64,000 nt of DNA from the NCBI GenBank assembly GCA_050084985.1, contig JBITNC010000001.1, positions 14,322,001 to 14,386,000 on the forward strand, in the 5' to 3' direction. Position 1 is the stretch's first letter. Every line of letters starts with the position of its first letter. The stretch is from Nageia nagi (taxonomy: Eukaryota; Pinophyta). Shown here one piece after another: positions 23,874-34,130 of this stretch. The position numbers and the translations under genes were made by a program. The notes below the pieces were generated by a model. That model made no database searches. It saw nothing but the letters and a program-made list of their open reading frames with translations, and was not told where the DNA came from.

Positions 23874-24549
23874 TGTAGATGCTAAAAATGAATTATTATT
23901 TATTAAATAATTTATTTTAGAGCCTCAATAATTTATTATGTTAAAAAGGGGTTAAAATAGTCAAAAGCTATGTAATTCATGTAATGGACTACTATATCAT
24001 GACTTAGGGGTAAAATCTTATAATAGAAGTGTTGATATATAAATACATCAAAGCCAACACAATAGGGATTGAATATCCTTGAAGGGGGAGAATCTATCAA
24101 TTAAAAATCGGATAGAAGATCATCATCAAGGCTACAAGATATTGCAAAAGCCATGATAAGGTTAAAGATAAACAAGGAGAGAACAAAGAACAAGACCTAA
24201 GGAAAACCTTTGCAAATATCATATATATAACAAGTGAACATCATTTCTTATCTTTTATTTGTTATATGATTACTCTTTTGTTTACTCATTACTACATCCT
24301 TTGTTACATCTTTTATATTACTTATTTTAAGCTACTAATGGTGTACCTAATATAGGATGCCAATGACATGCAATTGGGTGAATGTATGGTTCTCTTAATG
24401 GAATGAATATATGATCTAATTAAACACAAGTATTTTTCTATTATTCATCATTACCATATTTCACATACATGTGTTAATAAGAAATAAGTAGATCGATGGT
24501 GCATTAATTAACCCCCATAAATAATTAATTGCATTATTTTGGGTCTACA
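23874..24549 (+). repeat. 3' LTR of Tat-like element 1
   Basis: 676 bases from TGTAGATGC to GGGTCTACA, the full-length LTR reference in this window. It matches 8266-8795 (truncated) and 61731-62387 (reverse strand). Confidence 0.88.
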
Positions 24550-25152
24550 CAATGGTTTTCATGAGGAGACCCATGTACTTTTTGATAAAATGTAGTGGAT
24601 ATACATAATTTATATCCTATAATGATCATAGGATATGAATAGAATAGGTATCTTTTGTGGTTTCCAATTAATTTCAAAAATTGTAATTGACTATTTTTAG
24701 AAAAGATTGAATAAGCTTTGTAAATATTCTTCCTATAAATGGAACCACTAGACCAAAAACCACTTTTAGAGGCAATTCTAAATGGGTTTTCTAAAAACAT
24801 TCTTAAGATAAGTATGTAAAATATGGAAGAATACATAAGGACCAAAAATTATTTGATAAGATGCATGATTTAAACACAATTTTATGGACTACGATGATTG
24901 CATATGCAAAAAATGGATTTTCTAAAAAATGCCCTAAGACATGTATCAAAAATTTGTAAGAATATACAAAAACCTATAATTTTTGATAAAATGCATGATA
25001 CAAACATAGTTTCATGGTTTTCTAAAAAATACCTTCAGAGCCTTTTATTCCAAGATGCACTTTCTAGGTGTTCAACCCTAATAGACATGTATTTTGTAAA
25101 ATACAAAAAAAATACAAAGCATAGTATTTATTTGACAAAATTACATGGATGA
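24550..25152 (+). pseudogene. PPR-derived tandem repeats, part 2
   Basis: Continues the PPR locus after the Tat-like element. Units carry Phe-Asp-Lys-Met-His-Asp-Thr-Asn-Ile-Val-Ser-Trp (near 24985-25020) and a Thr-Leu-Ile-Asp-Met-Tyr phrase (near 25076), both typical of PLS-class PPR proteins. The nucleotide phrase ttttctaaaaaatgcc recurs near 24787, 24918 and 25017. Frames shift between units, so no continuous protein remains. Confidence 0.6.
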
Positions 25153-26510
25153 AAAATGTGGAATAATATCCTACTAAAATTATGCTTCTATTCTCCTTGC
25201 ATCACCTCTCCTCTCGTATCCTTTACCCCTCATCTTTGCAAACTCAAAAAAATCAATATGCCTAATATATTTATCACTTTTTTATATGTTTTTATAATAT
25301 TCACATCAATTTTTGGGCCCCATATTTGTACATGTATGATTATGCAATGTATATGGAACCTAAAACCAAATATAGGCATAATAAAATTTAAATATGCTCT
25401 ATAATTATGCTCAAATGATCAAATTACACAATTATGCTCAAATGATTCAAATAGCTCTATAGTTTTAGTTATTCTCAAATGATTCAAATATGCTCTATAA
25501 TTCTACTACATATTTTTGATACAATCTAGGGAATGAAGGATCCCATAACATGTTTCATTATTTTTATCTCATCATTTTGTCTATACAACATGACACCTCC
25601 TTTGGGTAAATGATGGTATGATTGTATAAGCATGAAAAAGGTAGTTTGTCACTTATTTGATAGGTTTGTTACAATAATCACATAAGCTTTTGGTCCACTT
25701 TTTGTATATTAAGATTGTTCTATAGAGTTGGAACATGAAGACAAAGAAAATCATAATAAGATTCAAACATACTCTACAATTATGATTAAATGATTAAGAA
25801 TACCCTTATGATCAAGAATTATATAATTATGCTTAAATTATTCAAATATGCTCTATACTTTTAATTATTCTCAAATGATTCAAATATGTTTTGTTGTTTC
25901 AATTATGCTCATACTGGTGCCACAACATTTGATTTACAAGCAAGAAGTAGACAAGTCCACATAAAAAGTTCAAATATGCTCTATAGTTTCAATTATACTT
26001 AAATGATTCAAATATGTTAAATGATTCAAATATGCTCTACAATACTACTACCACAACATTCAATTTGCAAGAACCAAGTAGATATTTATGTAAAATATGA
26101 AAAATGCATGATGCATATATAATTTCATTCAATAAGATTCAAATATGATCTACAATTATACTCAAATGATTTAAATATATTTTACAATACTACTATAACA
26201 TATCATAAGTTACAAAAAAATAAATGAGCCATCATGTGAGTAGTGGATGGGAATGGTATTGGGAAGTTCCATTACCAAATCCTCAAATAATTGAGCCATC
26301 CAAATGGTTTGTTTGCAAGTAGAGGATGCAATCATATAGTCTTTTTCTATATAAGAATGAGAAATAATTTATTTCTTCTTTTTGCTCCAAGAGATGAAGG
26401 ATTCACCAAAGAAGAAGGCATACCTAGAGGTGCTCTTCTTATTGTATATGTCTCCAAAGTCTTAGAATTAGTATAATTATAACACAAACTAAATCTTTTG
26501 TGCTAGGTAC
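25153..26510. repeat. AT-rich spacer with degenerate ATGCTC/ATGATTCAAAT repeats
   Basis: From about 25395 to 26170 the phrases caaatatgctctataat and tatgctcaaatgattc recur many times in diverged form, with occasional insertions such as ccacaacattygatttacaa (near 25920 and 26045). A pyrimidine-rich stretch near 25190-25240 resembles one near 37880-37900. No gene is recognised; a 61-codon open stretch at 26291 is unassigned. Confidence 0.5.
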
Positions 26511-27475
26511 ATACTAGAGTATCCTTTTGGATGCTTTCCAATGGCATTGATGAGGACAATGCATGAATATGGCTATTATACTAACTACAAATATTATATC
26601 AGGTTGAGTAGTTATAAGATACATTATAATACCTATAAGTGACCTATAAAAGGTTGCATTAACTAGAAGAGTTGAACCCTCCTTCATCAATTTACAACCT
26701 ACAAATATGGGTGTACCAAGATGTTCATAATATTTCATGGATAATTGGGAAAAATATCATCAAAATATTTGGTTTGAGTGATGAATATGTCATTGGGTTA
26801 TTGTTGAAATTACATGCCTAAAAAGAATTGCATATCACCCATATCATTCATCTTAAACTAATTTATCATGGCAATATTAAACTATAGAAGCATAGAAGAA
26901 GAGGAGCTCATAAAAATAATATCATCAACATAAAGATAAATGATGATATAGTTAGAATTGAATACCTTTGTATATAATGTGGCTTCCATGGAGCACCTCT
27001 TATACCAATTTTGATGGAAGTAGGTGTAACTCTAGGAATACCAAGTACAGGGGGCTTGCTTGAACCCATAAAGAGATTTATTTATCATGTACACTTTTTA
27101 TTCATGCTCAAAGATGGTGAATCCTTGGGTTGATACATGTAGAATTATTCTTTCAAATCTCAATTCAAGAACCCAAACTTGAAATCCATTTAGTATACTA
27201 TTATACCAATATATGGAGCTAAAGAAAGAAGAAAGTGGACCATCTCAAGGTAGGAAATATGTCCAAATATCTCTTCCTATTTCTTGTTGGACATAACCCT
27301 TAGAAACTAGTCATGCTTTGTATTTTACAATGTTACCATTAGGATTATGCTTTAGCTAGTAGATCCATTTGACTCCAATGATATTCTTGTTCTTTAGAGG
27401 AGGTATAATCTCCCAAGAGCCATTCTTTTAAATCTACTCTATCTTATCTTCCATTACTTATTTCCAAGATGCATA
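26511..27475 (-). pseudogene. Copia 3 reverse transcriptase fragment
   Basis: On the minus strand about 27475-27300 gives the opening of copia RT, with Asn-Gly-Ser-Trp-Glu-Ile-Ile-Pro and later Gly-Val-Lys-Trp-Ile-Tyr. 27190-27070 gives the Met-Asp-Phe-Lys-like core, and 26738-26514 is open for 74 residues with Tyr-Arg-Ser-Leu-Ile-Gly-Ile-Ile-Met-Tyr-Leu and His-Trp-Lys-Ala-Ser-Lys-Arg-Ile-Leu, the junction toward RNase H. No LTRs, gag or integrase belong to it, so it is an isolated fragment dropped into the PPR array. Confidence 0.8.
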
Positions 27476-27979
27476 ATGCAAACATAGTTTCATGGTATGT
27501 GATGATTGCAAGATACACATAAAATAATTAAAAAAAAAATTCCCTAAGACATGTATGCAAAATATGGGCCTTGGAATTCTTTTATAAGGTGCATGATTGA
27601 AACATAATTTTATTATCTACAATGATTGCAAGATACATACAAAATGGTTTTTAAAAATTTCCTAGGAAATTAAAGCAAAAATAGGAAGAATACATAAGGA
27701 ATAGGAATTATTTAGTAAAGATGCATGATGCAAATATAATTTTATGGTCTGCAATGATTATAGGATACATACAAAATGGGTTTTCTAAAAAATTCCCTAA
27801 GACATGAATGGAAAATGTGGAATAAGAGATAAGGCCTATGAATTATTTGACAATATGCATGATGCAAATATAGTTTCATGGTTTGTAATAATTATGGGAT
27901 ACACATAAAATGGGTTTTTTGAAAAATGTCCTAAGACATGTATGAAAAATGTGGAATAATACATAAGGCTTATGAATTG
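27476..27979 (+). pseudogene. PPR-derived tandem repeats, part 3
   Basis: About four units of 131-135 bases; the phrase aaaaattccctaagacatg or variants starts near 27540, 27645, 27785 and 27918. Translated, units read as Met-Tyr-x-Lys-Cys-Gly, Ala-Tyr-Glu-Leu-Phe-Asp, Met-His-Asp-Ala-Asn-Ile-Val-Ser-Trp and Gly-Tyr-Thr-Gln-Asn-Gly-Phe pieces of a PLS PPR protein. The last unit is cut within Ala-Tyr-Glu-Leu by copia 2 and continues at 37751. Confidence 0.65.
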
Positions 27980-28196
27980 TATTAGAAATAATACATTAGT
28001 ACACATTAGATATATTAGGTATCTAGAGCTACACTAATAAATGTAATGTTAATATATTTAACATTACTTATTTTTAATTTAATATTATGATTTATGGATT
28101 CTACTATAGTTATTGTTTGGGAATGTAACTCCCAAATACTTATGTATTTAAACCCATTCCTTAATAATGCAAATCTCTCTTAGTTATTCTCAAATA
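27980..28196 (+). repeat. 5' LTR of copia 2
   Basis: Starts tattagaaataatacattag (a TG-to-TA change at the terminus is likely) and matches 37534-37750. Ends near ctcaaata. Confidence 0.9.
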
Positions 28197-28209
28197 TGGT
28201 ATCAAAGAT
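28197..28209 (+). promoter_or_regulatory. Primer-binding site of copia 2
   Basis: TGGTATCAAAGAT, one or two changes from the tRNA-iMet complement TGGTATCAGAGC. Confidence 0.85.
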
Positions 28210-29527
28210 CCATGGTGAAGATCCTTATTTTTCTATGGGTTAACTCTCTTGCTCCATCTACCCTTATGAAGATTGGAGATATAAAAACTATGGAATGTAA
28301 AGAAACTCATATCCAATCATTCTAGTATGAAAATACTAATAAATTTCAAAGAAAAGACTACCATTTTTTAGAGGTGTTTTCAATTTATAGACCAACTTGC
28401 TTTACTAGAATCAATATACAAATTCTTACCAAGACCAAGAGTTGGAGATAGAGAGTGGTGTATGAGATTTTCCTAACAAATCCACTCATCCCTGACCAAC
28501 AAAATATTTTATGTAAAATAAATCTATGAAATCTTAGATTTAATTATTTATAAGAAATCTATGATGAAAGCAATCTAATATGAGAAAATTGAAGAGCATA
28601 AAGAGTAGTATATATAAGTGGAAGGCACATTAAAGACCATTAAGTATAGTATGTATCTATATTTCATAGCCACTCCCATCCTAAACGTGATCCTCCAAAA
28701 GGCCCATCCTCCTATGCTACATCTCATTATCCATGCATGTACAACCAACCAACCTACAAAGTGTAGAGGAGTGTGTATCTGCATTGTATGATTTCAATAT
28801 CCAACATGTATTTTTCTTGACCATGTCTCCCTATGTTGCCTCCATACTATAGTTTCAGTAGCTAGTAGACAACATTTTATAGCCCATGCATAGCACCAAA
28901 AGGCCACTATCCTCCTCTTTGATAATGCTATATCTTTAGTAACCTAAATTTATCATCTTCTAAAAGCAACATGAAAGTAAATAGCCTCCCCAATGCATAG
29001 CCACATTTGTATAGTCCTCTCCCGAAGTTCTCTCTATATGACTATGAATACATAAGCAACACTTGTTGCTCAACTTGCCAACCTTGTGTAATGCTTGTGG
29101 TATTCCAAATGCTTTCCCACCTATGCAATGCAAATAATATCTCATTCTCCTACCTCCATTTCATGCCCAAATTCAACAAATAAATACCAAGAACTTAATA
29201 TTATTTTTTCTAAAGTTCAAATTTAGAGAAAAATAGAATATCTGCCCAACAAATAAAAATAAAAGAGTAGAATTAATATTTTCTCACACAAACAAAGGAG
29301 GAGATTCAATTACATTTTGGAGGAAACTTCAATTTTTTCCACAAAAATATTTTTTGAAGGACATACTTACAAATTTTAAAGGAATATCTTTTACAATATT
29401 TTCCCATATAATTTAGATAAATTTGGAGAAGATCTAAATGAAAAGGAGCGTATTAATGAAACTTGGAGGAAATATTAAATTTTTTTCTTAAATATGCCAA
29501 ATAAATATGGCCCAAACCTTCTTAAAG
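28210..29527 (+). other. Leader of copia 2, no gene recognised
   Basis: About 1.3 kb between primer-binding site and gag. It contains short antisense open stretches (28784-28575 and 29145-28960) without recognisable motifs. The length suggests an extra, unidentified insertion or a long untranslated leader. Confidence 0.35.
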
Positions 29528-30360
29528 ATGTTTCTCCCTAACTCCCAAGTATTGAAAGGGGATAATTATGTTTCCTAGAAGACAAAGACTCAAGCAATTC
29601 TTTGCTTTGAAGATTTATGGGGAATTGTTAGTAGCACTCAAACCCACCCATTGATTATTGGTGAAGAATAAAAAAAATTTGATCATCACAACAACAAAGA
29701 GTTAATTATCATCTTTTTTGATATCTTAAATCATTTACAAATTGATATCCATGATTGCATAAAAGAATACGATGCATGGAAGAAGTTGCAACAAGTCTAT
29801 GAGTCCAAGAATTAGAATCAAATTCTACATATACAAGGTTAGTTACATATTATTTGGTTTAAGAGTGAAGAGACCATGGAGTCTTTCCTTTGTATTATTT
29901 TAAAAATTCAATCCTACCTACAAAAATTAGGATAGAATATGGAAGACACATTCTTGTTGCATATTATTCTAAGAGTGCTATCAGAGAAGTTTTGTACCTT
30001 TCTGATGACCTTGAATATTTTGGATCAAAAACTAACCTTTGAAAAGTTAGTAAATATGTTGCATTAAGAGGAAGCCTCCATTGAAAATCTAAATGAAGAG
30101 GAGAAAGCTATGATGTCTAATCAATGAGGTAAAAAACCCTTCCAATATAAAGGTAAAGAAAAAAATCCCCCATAGTTAAATGAAAAGTAGTATAAAAGTT
30201 GCATGATCTGTGGCAAGAAAGGGAATGAATTGTAGGATTGTTGGTATAATTCTTTTGCTCAAGGCTCTTCAAGTAATAACAATCCAAAATAAAAAGGGAA
30301 AAATCCTCAAAATTATGGGGTGGAAATAAATATGGCCACAACAAAGATAACAATAGGGAA
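29528..30360 (+). pseudogene. Copia 2 gag
   Basis: Begins Met-Phe-Leu-Pro-Asn-Ser-Gln and reaches Leu-Lys-Gly-Asp-Asn-Tyr-Val-Ser with the following Trp replaced by TAG, the standard copia gag opening. The middle has the Tyr-Asp-Ala-Trp-Lys-Lys-Leu segment. Near 30200 the zinc knuckle reads Cys-Met-Ile-Cys-Gly-Lys-Lys-Gly-Asn with the His changed to Asn and one Gln codon now TAG. Gag would package RNA in virus-like particles. Several stops break it. Confidence 0.85.
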
Positions 30361-31300
30361 ATATTCTAAATGATATTAATAGAGTGACTAAAGATGTTAG
30401 TGATCTCACTTTTTTTCATCAAGAGAACCCTTCAATATCCTCCACTTGGTATATTAATTTTGATGCTTCCAAGCACATGAATGGTCAAAAGGATTATTTT
30501 TCTTATTTGGAAGATAATGCAAATCTTGTTCAAGTTTGATTGGGCAATGACACATCCATTTATATTGAAGGTAAGGATAATGTTCACATTCAACTTGGAA
30601 AGAATAATTGTCATATCAAAGATTTCTTTTATGTGTTAAGGCTTACAAATAACCTTATGTTATTTAGCTATATGGTAGACAAAAATATGAGGGTAGTATT
30701 TGATAAGTCCAAAGAATACCAAATAGTATCAAAACTAAAAGGAGTTGAGAGAAGGTTTCTATTTGATTTCATAACCTCCAAAAATTAGACACTCAATGTT
30801 CATGTTATAGATGTTACCATTATTTTGTATCATATATTTAGACACATGAATCCAAAATAGCTAATTACTCTATAAAATAAGGATATGGTACATGATCTTC
30901 CATCTCTTACTTGTCATCCTAATATTTATTCTACTTGGATAGTAAGAAAAAATCATAGAATACCATCCAATGATAGCACACATCATGCTAAAGGATCTTA
31001 TGATGTGATCCATACCAATTTGTGCATATCAATTAGGGCTATGTTACTGGCCTTAAATACTTATTATTTGTTGATGACTACTCCAAAAACATGTGGGTGT
31101 ATTTGCTAAAGACCAAGGATCAGACATTTTCCCACTTCATAGAATTCAAGGCACTTGTGGAGAAATAAACTTCTTGTCACATATTTGGTTGTACTTCCTA
31201 CATGTACATTCTTAAGGAGCAAAGGGGGAAGATTGATGAAAAATTAAAGATATGCATTGTTATCGGGTATGATAGTGAATCCAAAGCCTATAGACTCATG
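30361..31300 (+). pseudogene. Copia 2 protease and truncated integrase
   Basis: About 30445-30540 has Phe-Asp-Ala-Ser-Lys-His-Met in place of the Asp-Ser-Gly-Ala-x-x-His-Met protease motif, and 30540-30788 continues this domain in an open stretch. 30885-31109 starts in the pre-integrase region and reaches the first catalytic segment, where Thr-Asn replaces Thr-Asp. After a Phe-x-Ala-Leu-Val-Glu-Lys segment the sequence jumps to a phrase from the integrase C-terminal side (Ile-Phe-Gly-Cys-Thr-Ser-Tyr). The rest of the catalytic core is therefore deleted. This happened independently of the later insertion at 31306. Confidence 0.8.
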
Positions 31301-31305
31301 GATCC

Positions 31306-32864
31306 TGTTGATTGAGATTGTGTAATATGTGCGCCTGGAACAATCTTAACCAAAGTAGTTCATGAACAGACTGTGGGACGCAGCCTGATCTCCGGAGAAG
31401 GCCGGTTCCTTATCCATTGGGTAAAGAAAAAGTAACAGGAAAGAGATAAAAAGAGTAGGGAGCGAGAGATTCAAGCAAAAGGATAGGGTAACAAGAAAGG
31501 AAGTTAAAGGATAGGGTAACGAGAGAGGAAGTAAAGGGATAGGGTAACGAGAGAGAAAGCAAAGGGGTAGATCACTAGTTCAGCGCGGGCTTTCGCAGTG
31601 TGCGAAACCTTGGCCTGAATCTAGTGTCGCAGCCACAGAACAAGTTCTCACTCTCTGAATAGCTCCCCAGCTTCTACTCTACCATGTAGCAGACACAGTT
31701 ATACTAGCAACCCGCAACTATTACTCAGGAAACAAGCTAAGCTGCCACAATGTAACCAAATTAAGAATAACAATTACGAGTGCTAGACAAGAAAGGTCAA
31801 GATGGTTTCATAGTACCGGACTGAAGCTACAGGTCTTCGAGAACAAATGAAAAGGGCAATACTAGGCTTCCGACCCTAGTTTCTCTTTATTTTCATATAT
31901 TTATACTGTATTAATAACAGTTACAAGATTACAGAATAGAAACGTTTACAAAATGGCCGCAAGATTCTGGCCTTCTTGAACTGATATCACCTACATATGA
32001 CACTTGGCCGACTGTTACAAAATTGGGTAGATCGCCGACGATTCGGTTCCCTGATGATGGCGCTCAGGTATTTTGCAGACTTCCTTCTCTCCCGGAATGT
32101 TCAATTCTCCAACTCGGACTCTTCGATCTTTCATTGCGGCCTATTTTCCTCTGGACGCGGTCTTAATCCCAAATGTTAATCTTTCCCCTTCGCCTGACGT
32201 TAGCCTTGAATCTTCGGACTTCTTTATTCACTGGCTCCGGACACTAAATTGCTCCTTGATGATGTCATCCATTCCGGGCTTCGGTTTGCTTTATGAATGT
32301 AAACTTTATATCTCCTTGTGACGTCACCTTTGAATCTCCAGAATTTCCTGCTCGCTGGTTCCGGATACTAAATTTCTCTTTGCTGATGTCATCTGTTCCG
32401 GGCTCCGGTTTCCTTTGTGAATGTAGACTTAGCCTTTCCATGTGACGTCATTTCCGGACTTCCAGAATGCTTCGCCTTCCGGAGAAGACGGTGCAGACTT
32501 CATCGCTTCCGGGGTCTGATTTCCTTCAAGATATGAACTTTGTTCTACCTATGACATCACCTTCATATGTCCGGAATGCTTTGTTTCCCGGAGACACTTG
32601 TGCTTACTTCGTTTTTTCCAGAACTTGGTACTTGCCGAAACCTGACCGCCTTGCTGACATCATTTTGTTCCGAAATCCGGTCTTCACCAAAATATGACTA
32701 TCTTATCCTCCGCAACGTCTCCATTCCATTCCGGGAAACTTTGCTCTGACTCAGGGCTGCTTTATCTGCTCCGGAAAAACTCCCGGGGATCTTAAAATAA
32801 ATCCATGATTGAAGTAAAGTACCCCGGGGCTTTACTTCAAGGATTTACTATGTAGGAATCTACA
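31306..32864 (-). repeat. 3' LTR of the TR-GAG element
   Basis: 1559 bases, TGTTGATTGAG to AATCTACA on the plus strand (TGTAGATT to CAATCAACA on the element strand). It contains several repeats of about 9-20 bases near 31475-31560 (ggatagggtaacgagagagg type). Plus-strand open stretches within it, such as 32073 and 32467, are not genes. Confidence 0.95.
32200..32450 (-). promoter_or_regulatory. U3 tandem subrepeats with TGACGTCA sites
   Basis: Two units of about 122 bases repeat here; the gatgtcatc phrase lies near 32260 and 32383. Perfect TGACGTCA palindromes occur at 32319-32326 and 32443-32450, with decayed versions (TGATGTCA, TGACATCA) nearby. TGACG/TGACGTCA is the binding core of plant TGA-type bZIP factors. 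TCCGGA palindromes are also frequent. The right LTR has the same sites at 35144-35151 and 35268-35275. Position upstream of the TATA box fits an enhancer role; this is inferred. Confidence 0.6.
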
Positions 32865-32986
32865 TTATGGCGACCTCTGAGGGAAAATTTCGCCTTTATC
32901 AAAGAGAAATTTGGAGCCCAGTCAAAAATAATACCAAAATAATGCCGATGCATTTATCTACTACATAAGCTCCGGAACCACTTAGA

Positions 32987-33011
32987 TTTTTTTTTTTTTT
33001 TTTTTTTTTTT
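32987..33011 (-). repeat. A25 tract on the element strand
   Basis: Twenty-five consecutive T on the plus strand, which is poly-A on the element strand, just downstream of the gag stop and preceded there by agtgggagcac. It lies about 120 bases before the 3' LTR. Confidence 0.9.
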
Positions 33012-33041
33012 GTGCTCCCACTGTTCGGCTTTATTTCAATA

Positions 33042-33983
33042 CTAACTCCCCTTCTCCGAAAGTATCCAGAGTTGATTCTCGAATGTCGATACTGGCCACT
33101 GTTGGACAGGGGTGGGGATGCTAGCCAGAGGTGGAGCTGAACTGATTACTGGAGGTCTCCAAATCTGCTGTTGTGTTATGGTTATTGGAAAATAGGGCAT
33201 TGGCATACGGCTTGGTAATTTCCCAACTGCAATAAGGCATGATTCAGCATATACTGCTTGTCTATAGACCTCCGGAAAGGTATTCACTCCGGAATTTTGG
33301 ATTTGCAGAGAGAGATCCGGAGGAAAGGCTCTCAGGTAATACATCAAAGCTTGAAACTGCTGAGGCCTGACTGGCATGGGTACTCTCGTCCACGTTCTCT
33401 GGAATCTAATGTTGAAATCTGGGATGTTCTCTTGTTCAAACCTTTTGATTGACGTGAACTGAGTGAGCAGAGAAAAGGGATCCCCTAGTTCATTAAACTC
33501 CAGGATAAAGGGCTCTGCCAGTTGAGCCCAGGTACTGATGGATCCATTAGAAAGGCCCCTGTACCAATCCAGGACCTTTCCTTTGAAAGACTGAGCCAGT
33601 AATCTCACCATAACATCTTCATGCTGAATATTGTGAATCTTTGCTAGGCCGGCTACATCCACACAGTGCTCATAAGCCGTTTTTTCTGAAGTTGCATCAA
33701 ACTCCGGAAGGGTTTTAAAAACATTTGCTGAGATATCATGTAATACCGCCAGAGCTATGGGTACCCCATTGTCCCATTCCGGATAAATATTCTGAGCTGG
33801 ATTAGCCATTCTAGGGAAGGTATCTCTAGTATGAAGATTGGATGGTTCTGGCTTGATAAAGGATTTTAGGGAGTCGATACTATTCAGAGACTTGGACTTG
33901 ATCAGGGTCTTTCTCCTAGGAGTATCTAACTTCCCAAACTCTGGTGTTTCTTTTGCTGCTCTAGTTTTAGATCTTGTCCACAT
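33042..33983 (-). CDS. Intact Ty3-type gag protein of the TR-GAG element
   Basis: 313 residues, no stops. It would form the RNA-packaging particle. I chose the Met at 33983 because the longer frame, from 34178, starts inside the LTR and reads through the primer-binding site. Residues about 1-60 are basic and Ser-rich. About 120-265 match the retrotransposon gag domain (PF03732): Ala-Gln-Ser-Phe-Lys-Gly-Lys-Val-Leu-Asp-Trp-Tyr, then Ser-Thr-Trp-Ala-Gln-Leu, then Phe-Glu-Gln-Glu-Asn-Ile-Pro-Asp-Phe and Tyr-Leu-Arg-Ala-Phe-Pro-Pro. The C-terminal 60 residues are Pro-rich. No zinc knuckle is present, and the protein ends before where one would sit, so RNA binding may rely on another part or on a partner gag. 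Expression would start from the right LTR. Confidence 0.88.
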   Translation of the reverse strand: MWTRSKTRAAKETPEFGKLDTPRRKTLIKSKSLNSIDSLKSFIKPEPSNLHTRDTFPRMANPAQNIYPEWDNGVPIALAVLHDISANVFKTLPEFDATSEKTAYEHCVDVAGLAKIHNIQHEDVMVRLLAQSFKGKVLDWYRGLSNGSISTWAQLAEPFILEFNELGDPFSLLTQFTSIKRFEQENIPDFNIRFQRTWTRVPMPVRPQQFQALMYYLRAFPPDLSLQIQNSGVNTFPEVYRQAVYAESCLIAVGKLPSRMPMPYFPITITQQQIWRPPVISSAPPLASIPTPVQQWPVSTFENQLWILSEKGS

Positions 33984-34101
33984 AAACTCTAGATTGCAAA
34001 AGAAAATGACAGGTTCAAAGCACCTATGATACTCACAAATAATTTGCTTTAGTACATACCATGGATGGTGCTTCAGCAGAGTCGCCAATAAATTTCTTCG
34101 T

Positions 34102-34119
34102 GTCCCACCGGGCGTGCCA
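34102..34119 (-). promoter_or_regulatory. Primer-binding site of the TR-GAG element
   Basis: Minus strand reads TGGCACGCCCGGTGGGAC, 11 bases inside the 5' LTR boundary at 34131. It has the TGG start of a tRNA 3'-end complement and differs from the tRNA-iMet type used by the neighbours. Which tRNA it pairs with needs checking. It supports minus orientation. Confidence 0.65.
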
Positions 34120-34130
34120 AAAAGAAATAC

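Larger units (their letters stand above)
8266..24549 (+). mobile_element. Tat-like Ty3 LTR retrotransposon 1, non-autonomous, with nested copia
   Basis: Both ends carry related LTR sequence starting TGTAGATGC; the right LTR ends GGGTCTACA, so the termini form a TGTAGA/TCTACA inverted repeat. Flanking pentamers are taatg (8261-8265) and caatg (24550-24554), a target duplication with one mismatch. Order on the plus strand: truncated 5' LTR, decayed gag, about 600 bases without genes, a large palindrome, an antisense PMD/coiled-coil pseudogene, a nested copia element (14727-22071), about four 190-bp tandem repeats, a purine tract and the 3' LTR. No protease, reverse transcriptase, RNase H or integrase of this element is visible. 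The Tat/Ogre-like assignment rests on the gag zinc-knuckle region, the antisense extra gene and the 3' tandem repeats, traits known in that lineage. Confidence 0.75.

Noticed and set aside
31997-32749. Four overlapping plus-strand open frames, repeated at 34822-35574
   Set aside because: They lie wholly in U3 of the TR-GAG LTRs and occur twice only because the LTR does.
32867-32884. TGGCGACCTCTGAGGG-like sequence as a plus-strand primer-binding site
   Set aside because: Would require plus orientation, which conflicts with gag, the TATA box and the better primer site at 34102-34119.
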